Assembly: GCA_008711295.1 (NCBI GenBank)
Contig: VUYV01000020.1
Location: 869,558-933,557, forward strand
DNA length: 64,000 bases
Origin: Anarhynchus alexandrinus
Lineage: Eukaryota > Chordata > Aves > Charadriiformes > Charadriidae
Reading direction: 5' to 3'
Shown: in pieces, positions 22,601 to 34,255 of the stretch
Layout: each line of letters begins with the position of its first letter
Numbering within the stretch: the stretch's first letter is position 1
The notes under the pieces: generated by a model
Told to the model about the DNA's origin: nothing
The model's database searches: none
The model's input: only the letters and a program-made list of their open reading frames with translations
Translations under genes and position numbers: made by a program

Positions 22601-25600
22601 ATAACAGTATGGTTTTATCATGAACCACTTGTGCCTAACTCATTTATGTGCCTTCTTTGACAGCATAAGTGGCCTAATATACAGGGGAAACTGCAAATGT
22701 GAGGTGCTGACTTTAAGGTTTCTAATGCACCTCACCCTGCGTCGCATAAGCTGATGATGACACCCTAGCAAAACACAACATGACTGAAGTTATCTGAAGG
22801 ACATGCATCTAGCTGAAGAAAATCTGTTGTTTTCCATAACGATTTTGTTCAATGAGTTGCACTCAAATTGGGATGTTTAGAGTGAGATCCTGGGGATATC
22901 TGTCTGAGGTCCACTCAGCCAATTATTGGGGGCGTTGGTTGATGAGAAGCTCAACATGAGCCAGCAATGTGCACTCGCAGCCCAGAGAGCCAACAGCATC
23001 CTGGGCTGCATCAAAAGCAGCGTGGCCAGCAGGTCGAGGGAGGTGATTCTGCCCCTCTGCTCCACTCTCATGAGACCCCACCTGGAGTACTGTGTCCAGC
23101 TCTGGGGCCCCCAACATAAGAAGGACATGGACCTGTTGGAGCGAGTCTGGAGGAGTGCCACGAAAATGATCAGAGCAACCTAGTTTAGGGGGAGGTGTGC
23201 CTACCTATGTCAGGGGGGTTGGAACTAGGTGGTCTTTAAGGTCGCTTCCAACTCTAACCATTCTATGATTGTCAATGAAGCCTATAGAGAGAGAGAACAG
23301 CTGTAGGAATTCAGGTGATGCTAAGCACAGGCGGGTCTGGGCTGTGAGACTTCTGGGAGATGAAACTAGAGCTGAAAATTCTGGGCTTGAAGAAGTCCAG
23401 AAACAGTCTGAAATCACTAAGTAGTGCTTCTTATGCTCCTCACTGACTCTTTTAGCGGTTTAGAGGAAAAAAGCAACCAGCATGCTTTTGGCCAAGTCGC
23501 AGTAGGTCAGGAAGTAGCCTGGAGTTACTGTGGACAAGCAGCAGGATGAGTCAGAAAATTGAGTGCTCTTGTAGAAATGGCAAATCCTGTTTCAGCATGT
23601 GCAAATTAGAGAAGGTGTCAGAAAAAGTAAATTATTTCTCCCCATGAAGTCTCAGTAATTGGTTCAGCTTGCAGCACTTCACTTTAGGAACAGTGTGGGT
23701 AAACTTGGAAGAGTCTCCAGTGAAACAAGAATAACAATAACTGGACATCTAGAAAATGACTGGATATGAAAAGTTGAAGGAAAGGGATCTACTTTGTGTA
23801 GAAAAGAGAACATATGTAAGTCTGTAAAACAGGCTGTCAATAAAGATTATAGCTTAACAGGCAGGAAAGAAATTTTGCTTAGTTATAGGATGTGTGGTAA
23901 AGCAGTGAAAGAGGAAATTATTAGACTGGTTCAAAAAAACCCCAAACACCCAGCTAAACGTCTTTCAGGCTGGTCTGTGTATTCTTGATCCTGTGGTAGA
24001 TTAGAGTGGGAGGGGAAGCTGTGTAGCAGCTAGGCTAGAGAACATCCCTTCCAGGCTAGCATTTCTGTATTTTGCAGATTTCCTTTTGCAGCATTATGCT
24101 GCTGTGGACCTCGCAGAGAGAAGAATAAAATAGTGACATTGAGAAAAAGCAAGACAAACACAGAAGATGAAGGAGCAAGACATAGTGAGAGAAATAGCAG
24201 AGAGAAGAATAAAATAATGACATTGAGAAAAAGCAAGAAAAACGCAGAAGATGAAGGAGCAAGACATAGTGAGAGAAATAGCCTGGGGAGGATTATGGGG
24301 ATGCTCTGGAAGCTCTAGCATACTTGCCTGATGGAAAACTAAGCCAACCAGAACAGTGATAGACCCAGATCCCCTAAGCTGCCTGGAGCAGGAGTCCAGC
24401 CCTTTGCAGAGCTAAAAGCCTGGAAGCAGCAGTGCTTTCAGAGCACCCAGCCAGTGCGTGCCAAGTCCCAAGGTGGGTGCTACCTGGGAGCAAGCAATGG
24501 TGGAACATGCATGTCCTTCCTAGCAGCTGTTCCAAAGGCAGTTCTTAGAGGTGATACAGCACAAGCTGTTAGGTAGAGTCACAATAAAGTCAGTGCAAAG
24601 TTTGTAATAACAGGTTTTCCATCCTCTTCTGTGTTACAGACACTGGCAAAACTGGCCTGTGGGTTAAACAAGCCCAACCGCCAGACACTACTATCTTCAC
24701 GATTTGTCCCACAGCTCTTCAGTCAACTGCCCGTCAGCAATATGTAAGTACTGGGGAGCTGCCTGCTTTTGTGCAGCTCGGGGCTCAGGCTGAGCTGCTC
24801 TGTGGCGAGAGCATGGATTCAAAATGCTGGTGCTGTGCTTCCACAATCCAGGCTTTTATCAGGAAGACAGCTCTGTTTGTCTTCATTGTTGTGGTACTTG
24901 CTCCTGCTGGTTTGCCATCCTTGCTTGTGTGAGCAGAACTAAAGTGACTTGGGGGTAGGAAACTGTTCCTGGCCACCTCAACAGAGAACAACTTGATGCT
25001 AATTGATAGCAGTCAGCAGAGGCTTTCAGCTCCACAATAACTGCTCGTCAATGCTTGTAAGAAATGGAGAGGAAGTCCTGCCATTAATCCCTCATAGCTG
25101 TGAGCGACAGTTCAGGAGGAGCATGCTTGGGAGCTGCAGCCCTGCCGGTGAAGGGACCACACTCGGAGCTCACTAACATCCTGTGGGCAGCCGTTCCCCG
25201 GGTAGAGCTGTGCTCAAGATGACTGGGGTGCATAGGTGTAAGCCAGGAGCAATTGTGGGCAAGGAGGCTATAGCTGTCCCCCAGTGTGAGTGACAGAGCT
25301 GTGCTCTCAGAGAGCAGATGTGGTTTTGAGCATCCACGCTGTGCACCAGTACTTTTCCTGGTGTGGGGAAGAGTTACCAGCACTGCTGCACCAGAGGAAT
25401 GGATCCCTGGTCCTGCTCTCTAGACCTGCACTGCTGCTCACTGCCTTCAGTGTCTCACTAGCGATGGAGAGGGGGATGTGTGGGGAAGGGTCCTGTCTAT
25501 GTAAGAGGAAGCAGAGAGCGTGTGAGGCATTCTTCAGAGCATGGTTTGGGAGAAGCACTGCAACTGGGTGAGCCAAGAACAGTTCCCACATTAAGTCCTA

Positions 25601-28600
25601 TGTGTCCTTCTACTGCGAGCAGAAGAGCTGTTATGTACCAAGTGTTCCCTTTTGTCCTATGAGTTCCTGACTGCTTCTAGCTGTGCTGATCTAGGGACAG
25701 CTGCTGCAAGAAGACTTGGCGTAGTCTCCACATGATGCTTCACTTATGTTTTCTTGTTCTTTTTTTTTTTTTTTGTTCTCTGCCATAGCCGTAACCTGGG
25801 AGGCAAGCTTGGCACCGCTATCACAGACACCCTGGGAGTAGAGTACATTGGGGAGCTGACACAGTACAGTGAGACAGAGCTCCAGACTCACTTTGGAGAT
25901 AAAACTGGGTAATGATAAACTACGCACCACAACTTGGCTCTTGGCAGGAACTGAGACTTCCTTTCGGTCACAGTTTTTTCTGCTGTGATTTGGAAGGTTG
26001 GAAGGTAAAACTTCGGTGACATCTTTGAGAAGCATTGGTCTGGCAGGCCACAAACAGGTTTCCAGTCTCGCCTGCTCCCAGGCACTCTCCCCAGGATAAC
26101 GTTTTGCTTGTCAGCCAGCTCCTCTGCCTTCCTCTACAGTGTCTAAGGATGGGGCCAAGCTGTGGAAGGGTTCCCTGCAGGCTGGGAAGCAGGCAGGCTT
26201 GGCAGTGTCATTACAGAGGGAATTACAGGGCTGGACTGGAGCCTGAAACACCACTTCTGGGCCTCGAGCAGCTGTTGGGATGCCCTGCGGACTGGTGAAC
26301 TCTTGCCACTTCAGGAGAAGAGGCGGAGGAGTTGCACTGACAGGCAGTTGTGGCCTGAAGGAAGCCTGCCTGTTCAGCTGTGGCTGCAGCTGCAGAGCTG
26401 GGGATGAGAGGCAGAGTCACGGCTTGCACAGAGCCGAAAGCACAGCTCAGCAGAAGGCTGACTTGCTGCCCAGTGATGTCTGCCTGTCTGTGGCTGCCTT
26501 CCCCTCATGCATCCTCTGTGACTTTCAGGTCCTGGCTCTACGACTTGTGCAGAGGAATTGAAGAGGAACCTGTCAAAAACCGGTACCTGCCCCAGTCCAT
26601 TGGCTGCAGCAAGAACTTCCCTGGGAAGACGGCCCTGGCCACGCAGAAGGAGGTGGGAGAAGCCTACATCTCGCAAAAGGCTTGGCCTTTGCACTGAAGA
26701 AGATGAGAATGCTAAAAGCTGAGACTAGCTTGCAAAACTGCTGCTTTTCTGTGTCCTGGTGCCCTGAAACTCAACCTAGGGACTGAGTGGGAGGAGTTGG
26801 TTTGGGCCCCAGAAATTAGGGAAATCCCCATTTGACAGAAATGCATTGAACTCCTGCACGAAGAGGTCCGACCTTCTTGTAATTTCCAGGAGCAAAACTG
26901 TGGACCTGTGCCGTTCAAAAGGTATTCGCAGTGCCAAGCTTTGAGGGCTTGGTTGCTAGAAAGAAGGTAACTAGCCTGAAGAAAGAGGGAGGATGCACCT
27001 TACCTGTTAGCTCGGGAGAGCTTCCCACAGAGCTGTAGGGAGAAGCAAAGAGAGATCCAGGGCAGGGGACCCAGATTACTTGTAAAGTCTAGCAGTAATG
27101 CTGCAGGACTCGAATGGTATCTACAATGCCTTGCCTCCAGCACTGAATCCTCACCTGGGCTCCAGGAGTACTCCAGATATGGGGCCTCATGATAGTCTGT
27201 GTCCATTCCAGTCTGATCCCCCTCCAGCATTCTCCGGTGTGCGGAGCGTTGCTCTGGCCCGGTGGCAGTGCTGCGAGCAGAGGCCAAACCTGTCTGTTAT
27301 CACTGTTTTGTTCAGGTGCAACACTGGCTCCTGCAGCTGGCTTTGGAGCTGGAATCCAGACTGACCAAGGACAGGAGCCAGGTAAGGAGGGCAGGCGTGG
27401 GAACAGCGTTCTCCCTGCTGGCCTTCGGGAAGCCATGCTGCGCGTTTGCACCGTGAGCTGTTTGCAGGAGGCTGAGGGTGGTGCGTGGTGGGGGAAGAAC
27501 TCTGCTCGCCCTCAGATGCGTGCCTGTGCGCTGAGGTGCCCTGAGCAGAGTTGTGCAGGAGCCCGGCCAGGGAAGGATGGTTTTGCCCCAGAACACTGCA
27601 GGACTAAGGAAAGCCACTGCACCTTCATCCTGCTGCACCGCTGCTCCCTTGCAAGCCCTTTGCTGGTGCAGCTCTGCCTGCGCTGTGGGCTGTGAGAGGA
27701 AGCGATACGCTCAAATCCGGAAGGTAGACTGCAGGCCAGGGTGAGATTAATCTGCTAGCTTCATCGCTGCAGGGGGGGCAAGGAAAGGTGCACAGCTGCC
27801 TCTGAAGGAAAGCAAGGACTAACTGCTTCCCATCCTGCGTGGCACAGCTGTACAAGCACTCGCTGTCCTGTATCTCGTTCCTTGGAGATCAGGCCAGGCA
27901 GGACAAGCTGCCATCTGTCACACAGCATCACCGGGAGGTGGTAGCTGATAGCTCAGGGTTCTGGGCGGTGACTCTCTTCTTGGCCTTTCCTGCTCTCTCC
28001 TGCAGGTGTCGCTTGAAACTCAACTACTTCTTCTCTCTGCAGAACCACCGAGTGGCCAAGCAGCTGATGGTGGTCATCCGCATGCAGGGAGACACCCGAG
28101 TGTCGCGCTTTTGCGCTCTGTCCCGCTATGATGCCCAGAAGATGTGCACCGATGCCTTTGCCCTCATCCAGAACTGCAACATGGCCGGAGCTCACCAGGC
28201 GGCCTGGTGAGCGTGGGAGCAAGTAGTTCATGTCCCCATCAGGGGTTGTTCTGCTGCAGGACGAGCAGGCTGAGCCAGGGACCTGACAGAAAGGAATGAG
28301 AGTGTTATGCCAACTGGTAGGAAAAGCAATCCCCAGCACAGCAGAGCACAGCAAGCTCCACTCGTTAACAGCAGGACAGCTGTGAGAGCCTGGCCTCTTC
28401 CTAGTCCCACATCTGGCCAGACACTTCTGACTTCTGTACTTGGAGCTGACGACAGCTACTGGCACGGGGGTGTCCAGCTGGAGCGAGGCAGTCCTTGCAC
28501 TGCTGGGCTGGCGAAGTTAGCTAAGCCTTGCTCTCCTCCCCTAAGGTCAAAGGCGCTTTTTGGGAGGAGGCTGTTGGGGCAGGAAGGAAAACTAAGGTGC

Positions 28601-29919
28601 ACAGCTCCCCATATTCATTGTTACTTCCTCCTGCTCTGCAGTGAAGGCTGAGGCACAGCTAAGGCAAGATGGTCCTGTCTGTTAGGCTCCATGGACACTG
28701 CTGGGCTTAAGGCCCTCTCACCCTGACTGGGAGTCTCGCAGCAGCTCTGGCCTGTGGCGGACTGAAAGTCTAGGCTGGCAGCTGGCTGCCCCTGCTCCAG
28801 GGCCCTTTCCTTTGGGAAATGCCGTTCTAGAAAGAGGCTTTCTGCTTCGCCCAGTGCAGCCTGCTGTGTCTGTGAGACTCTGTTCTGGAGGTTGCAATAC
28901 AAACATTTTCTAAGAGGAAATGTCTCTCCCACCCCTTGCCAGATACTGGGACTGCAGTTCCCGTCTCCTCTGCCCGTGAACATTTTATGTTGCTTAAAGT
29001 CCTACCTCAAAAGTCTTCTTGCTTCCCAGGCTGGTGTCCAAACTGATGTTGGTCTGTCCTTTGCAGGTCTCCACCACTTATATCAGTGCTTCTCTCGGCA
29101 AGCAAGTTCTCAGAGCCTGCCACACATCTCTCTGCAGGCATTGCCACCTTCCTGACGAGCGATACCCAGGCTGATGGCACTGCCACTGGCAGCCAAAACA
29201 CCACGTCTTCTAGGAGGCCTAAAGTCAAGTTCTTCAGGAGCCCAAGCAAAGAGCTTAGGCAGAAGCCAGCTAATGCTATTGAGTCGTTCTTCCAAAAGGT
29301 GGCAGGAAGGCAGCAGTCACAGATGATGGCAGCAGCCAGCCTGCCTGCTGCTACCACTGCAGAGTCACCTGTGCCCAGCTCCCCAGAGCATCAAGAGAGG
29401 GATGGTGTTGGACTTGCCTCTGTGCAGTGTGACCTGGAGTCCCCTGTGAAGCAGAGTCCCAGAGATGGGAGCCCTACTTCTCCTTACAAGAGGCTTCCTG
29501 GTGAGAGGTCACTGTCTGGTGCTACACAAACACCCTCGACTCCACCCAGCTCCAGGACCATTCCGAACTTACAGCCAGCTATGGAGGGAAATGAGCAGAA
29601 TTTGCCACCATCTCCCGAGCTTGCCCTGCTCCCTCCTGCCTCGCCAGGGGACCAGCAGCGCTGTGAGAAGTGTGGCCAGCTTGTGCTGGTGTGGGAGTTC
29701 CCAGAGCACATGGACTACCACTTTGCTCTGGAGCTGCAAAACTCCTTCCTGGAGCCCAGCGCTCCCACAGCTCCAGTTCCCAGCCCAAAGGCTGCAGCTT
29801 CCAGGTCTCCCACCAAGGCAAAGAACAAGTCCAAGACTCCAGCAGGATCTAGTGCAAAACGACCCAGAGAAGGTGTGACGAGAACTTTAGATTTTTTCTT
29901 TAAGCGCTTACCTCCTTAA
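19608..29919 (+). CDS. POLH: DNA polymerase eta (Y-family translesion polymerase)
   Basis: POLH copies past UV photoproducts, such as cyclobutane dimers, at stalled nuclear replication forks. Ten exons: 19608-19744, 19859-19993, 20105-20316, 20739-20908, 24640-24743, 25789-25908, 26529-26652, 27316-27381, 28043-28206 and 29067-29919. They give 2085 nt (694 aa; mammalian forms are slightly longer). All junctions are GT-AG; the exon 7 donor GTGGGA is weak. Catalytic acidic residues are D13 (LVDMDCFF) and D115/E116 (SIDEAY); Q38 and R61, which contact the lesion and incoming nucleotide, are kept. The C-terminal part is in the last exon: a REV1-binding type FF motif (AIESFFQKV, FF at 485-486), a UBZ zinc finger (C610, C613, H625, H629, with PEHMDYHFALELQ), a basic KRPRE nuclear signal (about 675-679) and a terminal PCNA-binding LDFFFKRL (685-692). 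The gene shares its promoter with XPO5. Confidence 0.98.
21140..21601 (-). repeat. Inverted repeat, left arm
   Basis: Read on the minus strand, this arm aligns with 22111-22550 on the plus strand over roughly 450 bp at close to 90 percent identity, with small gaps. A shared core is gcaaaggctgaaacaagtgc. The arms are separated by about 510 bp. I do not recognise the repeat family. Confidence 0.9.
22111..22550 (+). repeat. Inverted repeat, right arm
   Basis: Partner of the arm at 21140-21601 in opposite orientation. The open frames running through both arms have related translations (for example RLKQVL and SWLSIT), but this follows from the DNA repeat and is not evidence of a gene. Alignment fades at the outer end near 22550. 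Confidence 0.9.
22924..23270 (+). mobile_element. CR1 LINE 3' fragment with internal deletion
   Basis: A frame at 22926-23183 encodes the C-terminal end of CR1 reverse transcriptase (DEKLNMSQQCALAAQRAN, RPHLEYCVQLWGPQHKKD, DLLERV). It then jumps near 23178 directly to the 3' untranslated end (gggggaggtgtgcctaccta, ggggggttggaactagg) and the terminal ATTCTATGATT octamer repeat at 23260-23270. Several hundred bases of a normal 3' end are missing between the two parts. The copy is 5' truncated and non-functional. Confidence 0.93.
24113..24281. repeat. Two-copy tandem duplication, 84 bp unit
   Basis: Two adjacent units (24113-24196 and 24197-24280) share the sequence beginning gcagagagaagaataaaat with only a few differences (tagtgacatt versus taatgacatt, caagacaaac versus caagaaaaac). 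The repeat lies in POLH intron 4, about 360 bp upstream of exon 5. Confidence 0.93.
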
Positions 29920-30031
29920 CTCCCGGGCACGCTGGGAGTTTTTAGATAATCAGTGTTTTTAAAGCATCAGTATTTTTAAATGTAGTTAAAAGTTTTTATA
30001 CTGCCTGTCAGGTTTTAATGCAGAGAAGTCT

Positions 30032-30037
30032 AATAAA
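30032..30037 (+). terminator. POLH: POLH polyadenylation signal
   Basis: AATAAA lies 113 bp after the POLH stop codon, and GT-rich sequence (gaattgtgtgtggtgctggg) follows from about 30068. This suggests a short 3' untranslated region ending near 30055. Confidence 0.75.
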
Positions 30038-30059
30038 TTATCTCTACCCAAGAAGAACT

Positions 30060-32114
30060 GGAACTCGTGAATTGTGTGTGGTGCTGGGTGTACCCAGTTT
30101 AGCTGGTGACAGCTAGCTTGCCTCTGCCTGCTCGGTGCTACCAGAAGCTGCATCATACTCTCACCTGCACTTCCTGCCATGGGTATTTCCATAGCATCAC
30201 TGCTCAGTAATTCTGTTCTTACAGCTTTACGTTCTTACTGTAAAAGCAGGCCATGTAAGCACAGTCACTTATCCCAGGGAAGCCCCAGCCAAGTCTAGGC
30301 TCGGACCCCTGCAGTTGCAGGCCTTGCCCTTACTGCATAACCTATATATGGTAGCTTAGGCCTGTGGTTCCTTCTCCCCTCTCCAACTGGAAGACACCGA
30401 TTTTTATTCCCTCCTCATCGGTATTTTTCTTATAGATGGTTTGTCAATTCCCTCTGTGTAGCAATCCATTGTGTGATACTCATCACCAGCTCCGGACCAC
30501 ACAAGAAAGACTGCTCCTGTCAAATAAGATTTGAGGAAGCTAGAGCCGCACAAGCATACTTTTTGGTGTGCTTTTGAAATCTCAGCACCAGTTCCTAATA
30601 ATTGCTATTGACATGTAAACAGTCTACTGCTAGAGTCCTCATGGAAGGGAGGGGAATCATGTCACAGTCACAGAGCCCTCTGTGAAAGCTCTCCTCCATC
30701 ACAGAAAGAGTTTATAACCACATTTTTCCTTTGTCCCAGACTCTGGGTGATACTACCTGCAGCTTTATGACAGGTACCTGTTTTGATCATGCTCTGCCAA
30801 ATGATTTGTTCAGCTCTCTGGGCCACAGTTCACACCAGAGCGGCTGCCCCAGTGCTCCACAAATTACAACAGAGCCAACAAAGCAGAATATCGTGGAGGG
30901 AACAAGCGGGCACCAAGAGAGGGTGAGACCGGCTCTAGGGCAAGAGATGTGCTTGTCCTCAGCAGCCCAGCAGGGCTCAGCTCCGTGCTCTGTTGCTAGC
31001 TGCCTGGAGCCTGCCAGCCTCTTCCAGAAGCACTGCTGCCAATAATTTGAACCCAGCTCTTAGGGCAGGGGGAAGGAACGTGCCACGTCAAGGCAGCGCT
31101 GGGTGGGGTTTGGAAACACACTTTGCAGAGAGTTTCATCAGCTGCAGGCTTCCCCTCCCTGAGCGGCAGATAATGACGCACAGTGCAGCTGTATTTGCAT
31201 GTGCTGTTTCCCTTTCTTTTCTGAACTGCACCATCCTACTTGTAGCTGTTGAGCTGCTCTCCCTCCTGCAGATAGCCTGCGCTGGGAAGCTGCTACACTG
31301 CTGTCAGGGGGGGTGTTCTGGTACTTGACAACACAGTTTTGAGAGTTCAGGAAGCACAAGCAGCTCATTCTGGTGCATGCAGCTCTGCTAGTAATCAGTA
31401 GAGGAAGGAATTATGGAGTCACTCCCATTAATGACAGTCCTCACGTTGCACAGTGACAAGTTTCCCCAAAGTCCTCACGTAAAGAGAAATAGCAACCAGT
31501 CTGGCAGGGTTGCCTCACGCTCGTGTGACAGCGGCACGTCTCATTTCCTAAGTGTCTGGGAGGGCCGGACTCTGCAGATGCCACTACCTGACATAAAAAC
31601 AAGTTGAGAACAGGCAAATCCCTTCAGTGACACAAGTCACTTCCACAGGGAAGCCTTTCTGCCTCTGCCTGTCCCAAGGGAACGACCTGTTCTCATGGAG
31701 AGAAGGCAGTCACAAATCCTTTGATAAGGTCGAAGCTATTTTAAAAACAAACCACCAGTTAGATGCGTGCCCTAGAAAGCATCCCTTTAATTAGACTCGG
31801 GGGGAATTTGTGACTGCGAGGAAGCACTCACCGCAGCCTGTTCCACCCACAACAGCCCAAAGTGCTGTGCTCAGGGTGACGTGGCTGCCTGTCACCCCAG
31901 GCTGCACACTCAGGCTTGCTCAGATAAGCCGGGAGAGCGGGGTTGTAAACAGCAGCGCGCGTGCATTCCTTCCACGCCACTGGATGGTATTTATAGGGCT
32001 GAATGCAGGAAGCTCAGGAAGGGGTGAAGGGCAGCCATCTGCAACCGTGACCCAGCTCCAAGGGCAGCAGGGCAAGAGCCCAGCTCCACCCTTGCTCATT
32101 GTACAACTCAACCA
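30060..32114. other. Intergenic region between POLH and GTPBP2 3' ends
   Basis: About 2 kb between the convergent POLH and GTPBP2 transcripts. Short open frames occur on both strands but none has a recognisable domain, splice context or known homologue. No repeat family was identified. Confidence 0.6.
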
Positions 32115-34255
32115 GCAAGCTCAATAAAACATCTTTATTCTGTACATTTATATATAGATGCTTGGGGAACAGGGACAAACTCCAGCATTAGAAAAATTCA
32201 AGACAACAAAACAGCAATTATGAAGAGCATGGCACCAAGAACAGTCATGCCACAGAAGGCAGGGATGAGGTGAGACCAGCCATCAGTTATTTCAGAGAAG
32301 GTCACAGCACCCCCTGCCCACTTTGGGGCAGAAAACAGCAGGGCTGCTGCAAACAGCTGGAGCCCCCCCCACCCCCGAGGCAGCTTTCTTTGTGACCCAC
32401 TAGCACCAAAGGGAAGAGCCTGCTGGCAGCTGGGTCTGTCCTTCTTGCAGGCATGGGTGAAAGACCATGTCAGCGTAACACCCAGACCACTGCCAGGATG
32501 GGAAGAAAGAAGGATCCTGCTTAAGCAGTGACCCTTAGCCAGCAGCTGCTGTCTCACTGCTGGGCTGATGGGGAAGAAGCAGATTTTCAGTTGGGTCAGT
32601 GCTCCCCACAAGGGATAGGTCACTCCTGTCACTATTGAGCTGCCTCTGAATCCCTTCATTGATACCTCCATTTCACCGGCTTCCCCACACCTCAGCATCC
32701 TCTTCGCAGGGTGCAGCTACCACCTCCCCACCTGCTAGAGCTCAGCCCAGCGAAGAGTGCCACTTTCGATACCCACAGAGCAGCACGGGCTGCTCAGCCC
32801 CGCAGGCACTGCCTGTGCCAGCAGCCCAGAAGCAGAACTTGCTCTCAGAATGGTAGAAGGGCTGTTTGGGCGTCCAAGTGCTATCACAGGCCCTTGCCCT
32901 TCTCTTCAGTCAGGGCTGACAGGCCACCATGCCATGCAACGGGGCTGGCTGAGGGCCTGTTGCTCACAGCCGACACATTTGGTCTAACAGTCAACAATAA
33001 AACCAAAAGCCTATGTACAGCTATACAGCCCCTGCTGCACCCTCCAGGCTACAAGTGACCTGGAGTGTCGGTCACACATGGGAGCTGCACGACAATGAGT
33101 GGGAGACAAACGTACTCCGCTCTGTGCACAAAGTCCTTGCTGGCAACACCAGCTTTCCTCTGACAACAAACCCCAGTGGCAAGGGAAAGAAAAGAATTCT
33201 TCCTCCAGGAGAAACAGAAATTAAAATCACGCCACTGTCAAATCACATCTAAACAACAGAAGTCACCTGGTTCTGTGTTAGTAACACAGCCTGTCCTCCT
33301 CACACACAAGGCAAACACGTGAGGACCAAGCTGGGCTGGGCCCTGGGACAGCCACGCCAGGGAGCCCAACTGCAAACCACCGCTGGCCGACGTGCAGGTG
33401 ACGCCTGCAGCTGAACATCCATGGAAACAACCTGCACACGCCAGCACAGGCCCAGGCCCCACTCTGCTCCACAGAACGGCCTCCTGCCCAGCTGCTGCAA
33501 GGAACAGATGGAAGTGCAAACTCTGCCTTCATGCCGTTACGTCAGGAGGCTGTGCCACTCGGAGCAGCCACAGCTTCCCAGGAGTCAGAAAGCGGGATGC
33601 TGAAGGAGTGCGTACACGTGAGTGGGGAACAGGACATTTGTCCAACAGTAAGACACTCAGATTGGAGTAATGCAAAACCAACACACAAATGGACACATAG
33701 CAGATTAAAGCCAACCAAGATTAAAATGGTTTAAAAGTCTCCTGGATGCATTCTGAGAGGTTCAACCAAGCCCCTGCTGTGGGCAGCAGGGCCTCTCGCA
33801 TCCCCTGCCCAGAAGGATGTGCTGCAGGATGACTCAAGAGAGGATTGTTATCAACCCAGTGCTCAGAGAGCAGAAACGGGACCAGATCTTGTGTCAGAGA
33901 TGGAAAAACATCCCTTCACTGCTAGTCTTCAAGGGTTCTGCTCCTCCCAACCAGTAATTTTCAAACAGTAAACAAAACCAGAACTTGCCTGCCCAGGTCT
34001 GCAGGTGCCTCTGATCTATTCTGAAGGAGGGCAGGGTAACAAAAGCTGCAGGCGATGCGGAGAACATGCTTAACTTGCCCCATGTATGGCACTGAATGTG
34101 AGAAACTCTCCCAGTCTCCATCTCACAGTGCGGAGGAGGGACACCCACACCAGAATGGGGCAGCAGCAGCTCCAGGCATCACTCAGAGAGCCATGCGAGC
34201 TTCCATCCTTCTCCCTGGCTGTTGGTGACTGGAGATCTCTCCGACCTAGTGGTAG
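32115..34255 (-). other. GTPBP2: Probable GTPBP2 3' untranslated region
   Basis: This extends from the GTPBP2 stop codon to the first strong minus-strand AATAAA (32134-32139). The region has no recognised coding exon. An earlier cleavage site cannot be excluded, so the 2.1 kb length is an inference. Confidence 0.5.
32134..32139 (-). terminator. GTPBP2: Candidate GTPBP2 polyadenylation signal
   Basis: TTTATT on the plus strand is AATAAA on the minus strand. Just beyond it on the minus strand is a T-rich stretch (ATGTTTTATTGAG) that could serve as the downstream element. The same stretch reads AATAAA on the plus strand at 32123-32128. Confidence 0.55.

Larger units (their letters stand above)
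20909..24639 (+). other. POLH: POLH intron 4, repeat-rich
   Basis: At 3.7 kb this is the longest POLH intron. It holds two inverted repeat arms (about 21140-21601 and 22111-22550), a CR1 3' fragment (22924-23270) and an 84 bp tandem duplication (24113-24281). The remaining sequence shows no coding conservation I can recognise. Confidence 0.8.

Noticed and set aside
22926..23183. An 85-residue conserved open frame in POLH intron 4 as a host gene
   Set aside because: It is the C-terminal end of CR1 reverse transcriptase, followed by a CR1 3' tail.
24094..24321. Repetitive open frames on both strands with internal repeats, suggestive of a small membrane protein
   Set aside because: They are read-throughs of the 84 bp tandem duplication in an intron; hydrophobicity on the minus strand comes from the purine-rich plus strand.
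30731..31328. Open frames of just over 100 codons between POLH and GTPBP2
   Set aside because: They have no domain, no splice context and no recognisable homology, and their length is what chance gives in GC-moderate DNA.
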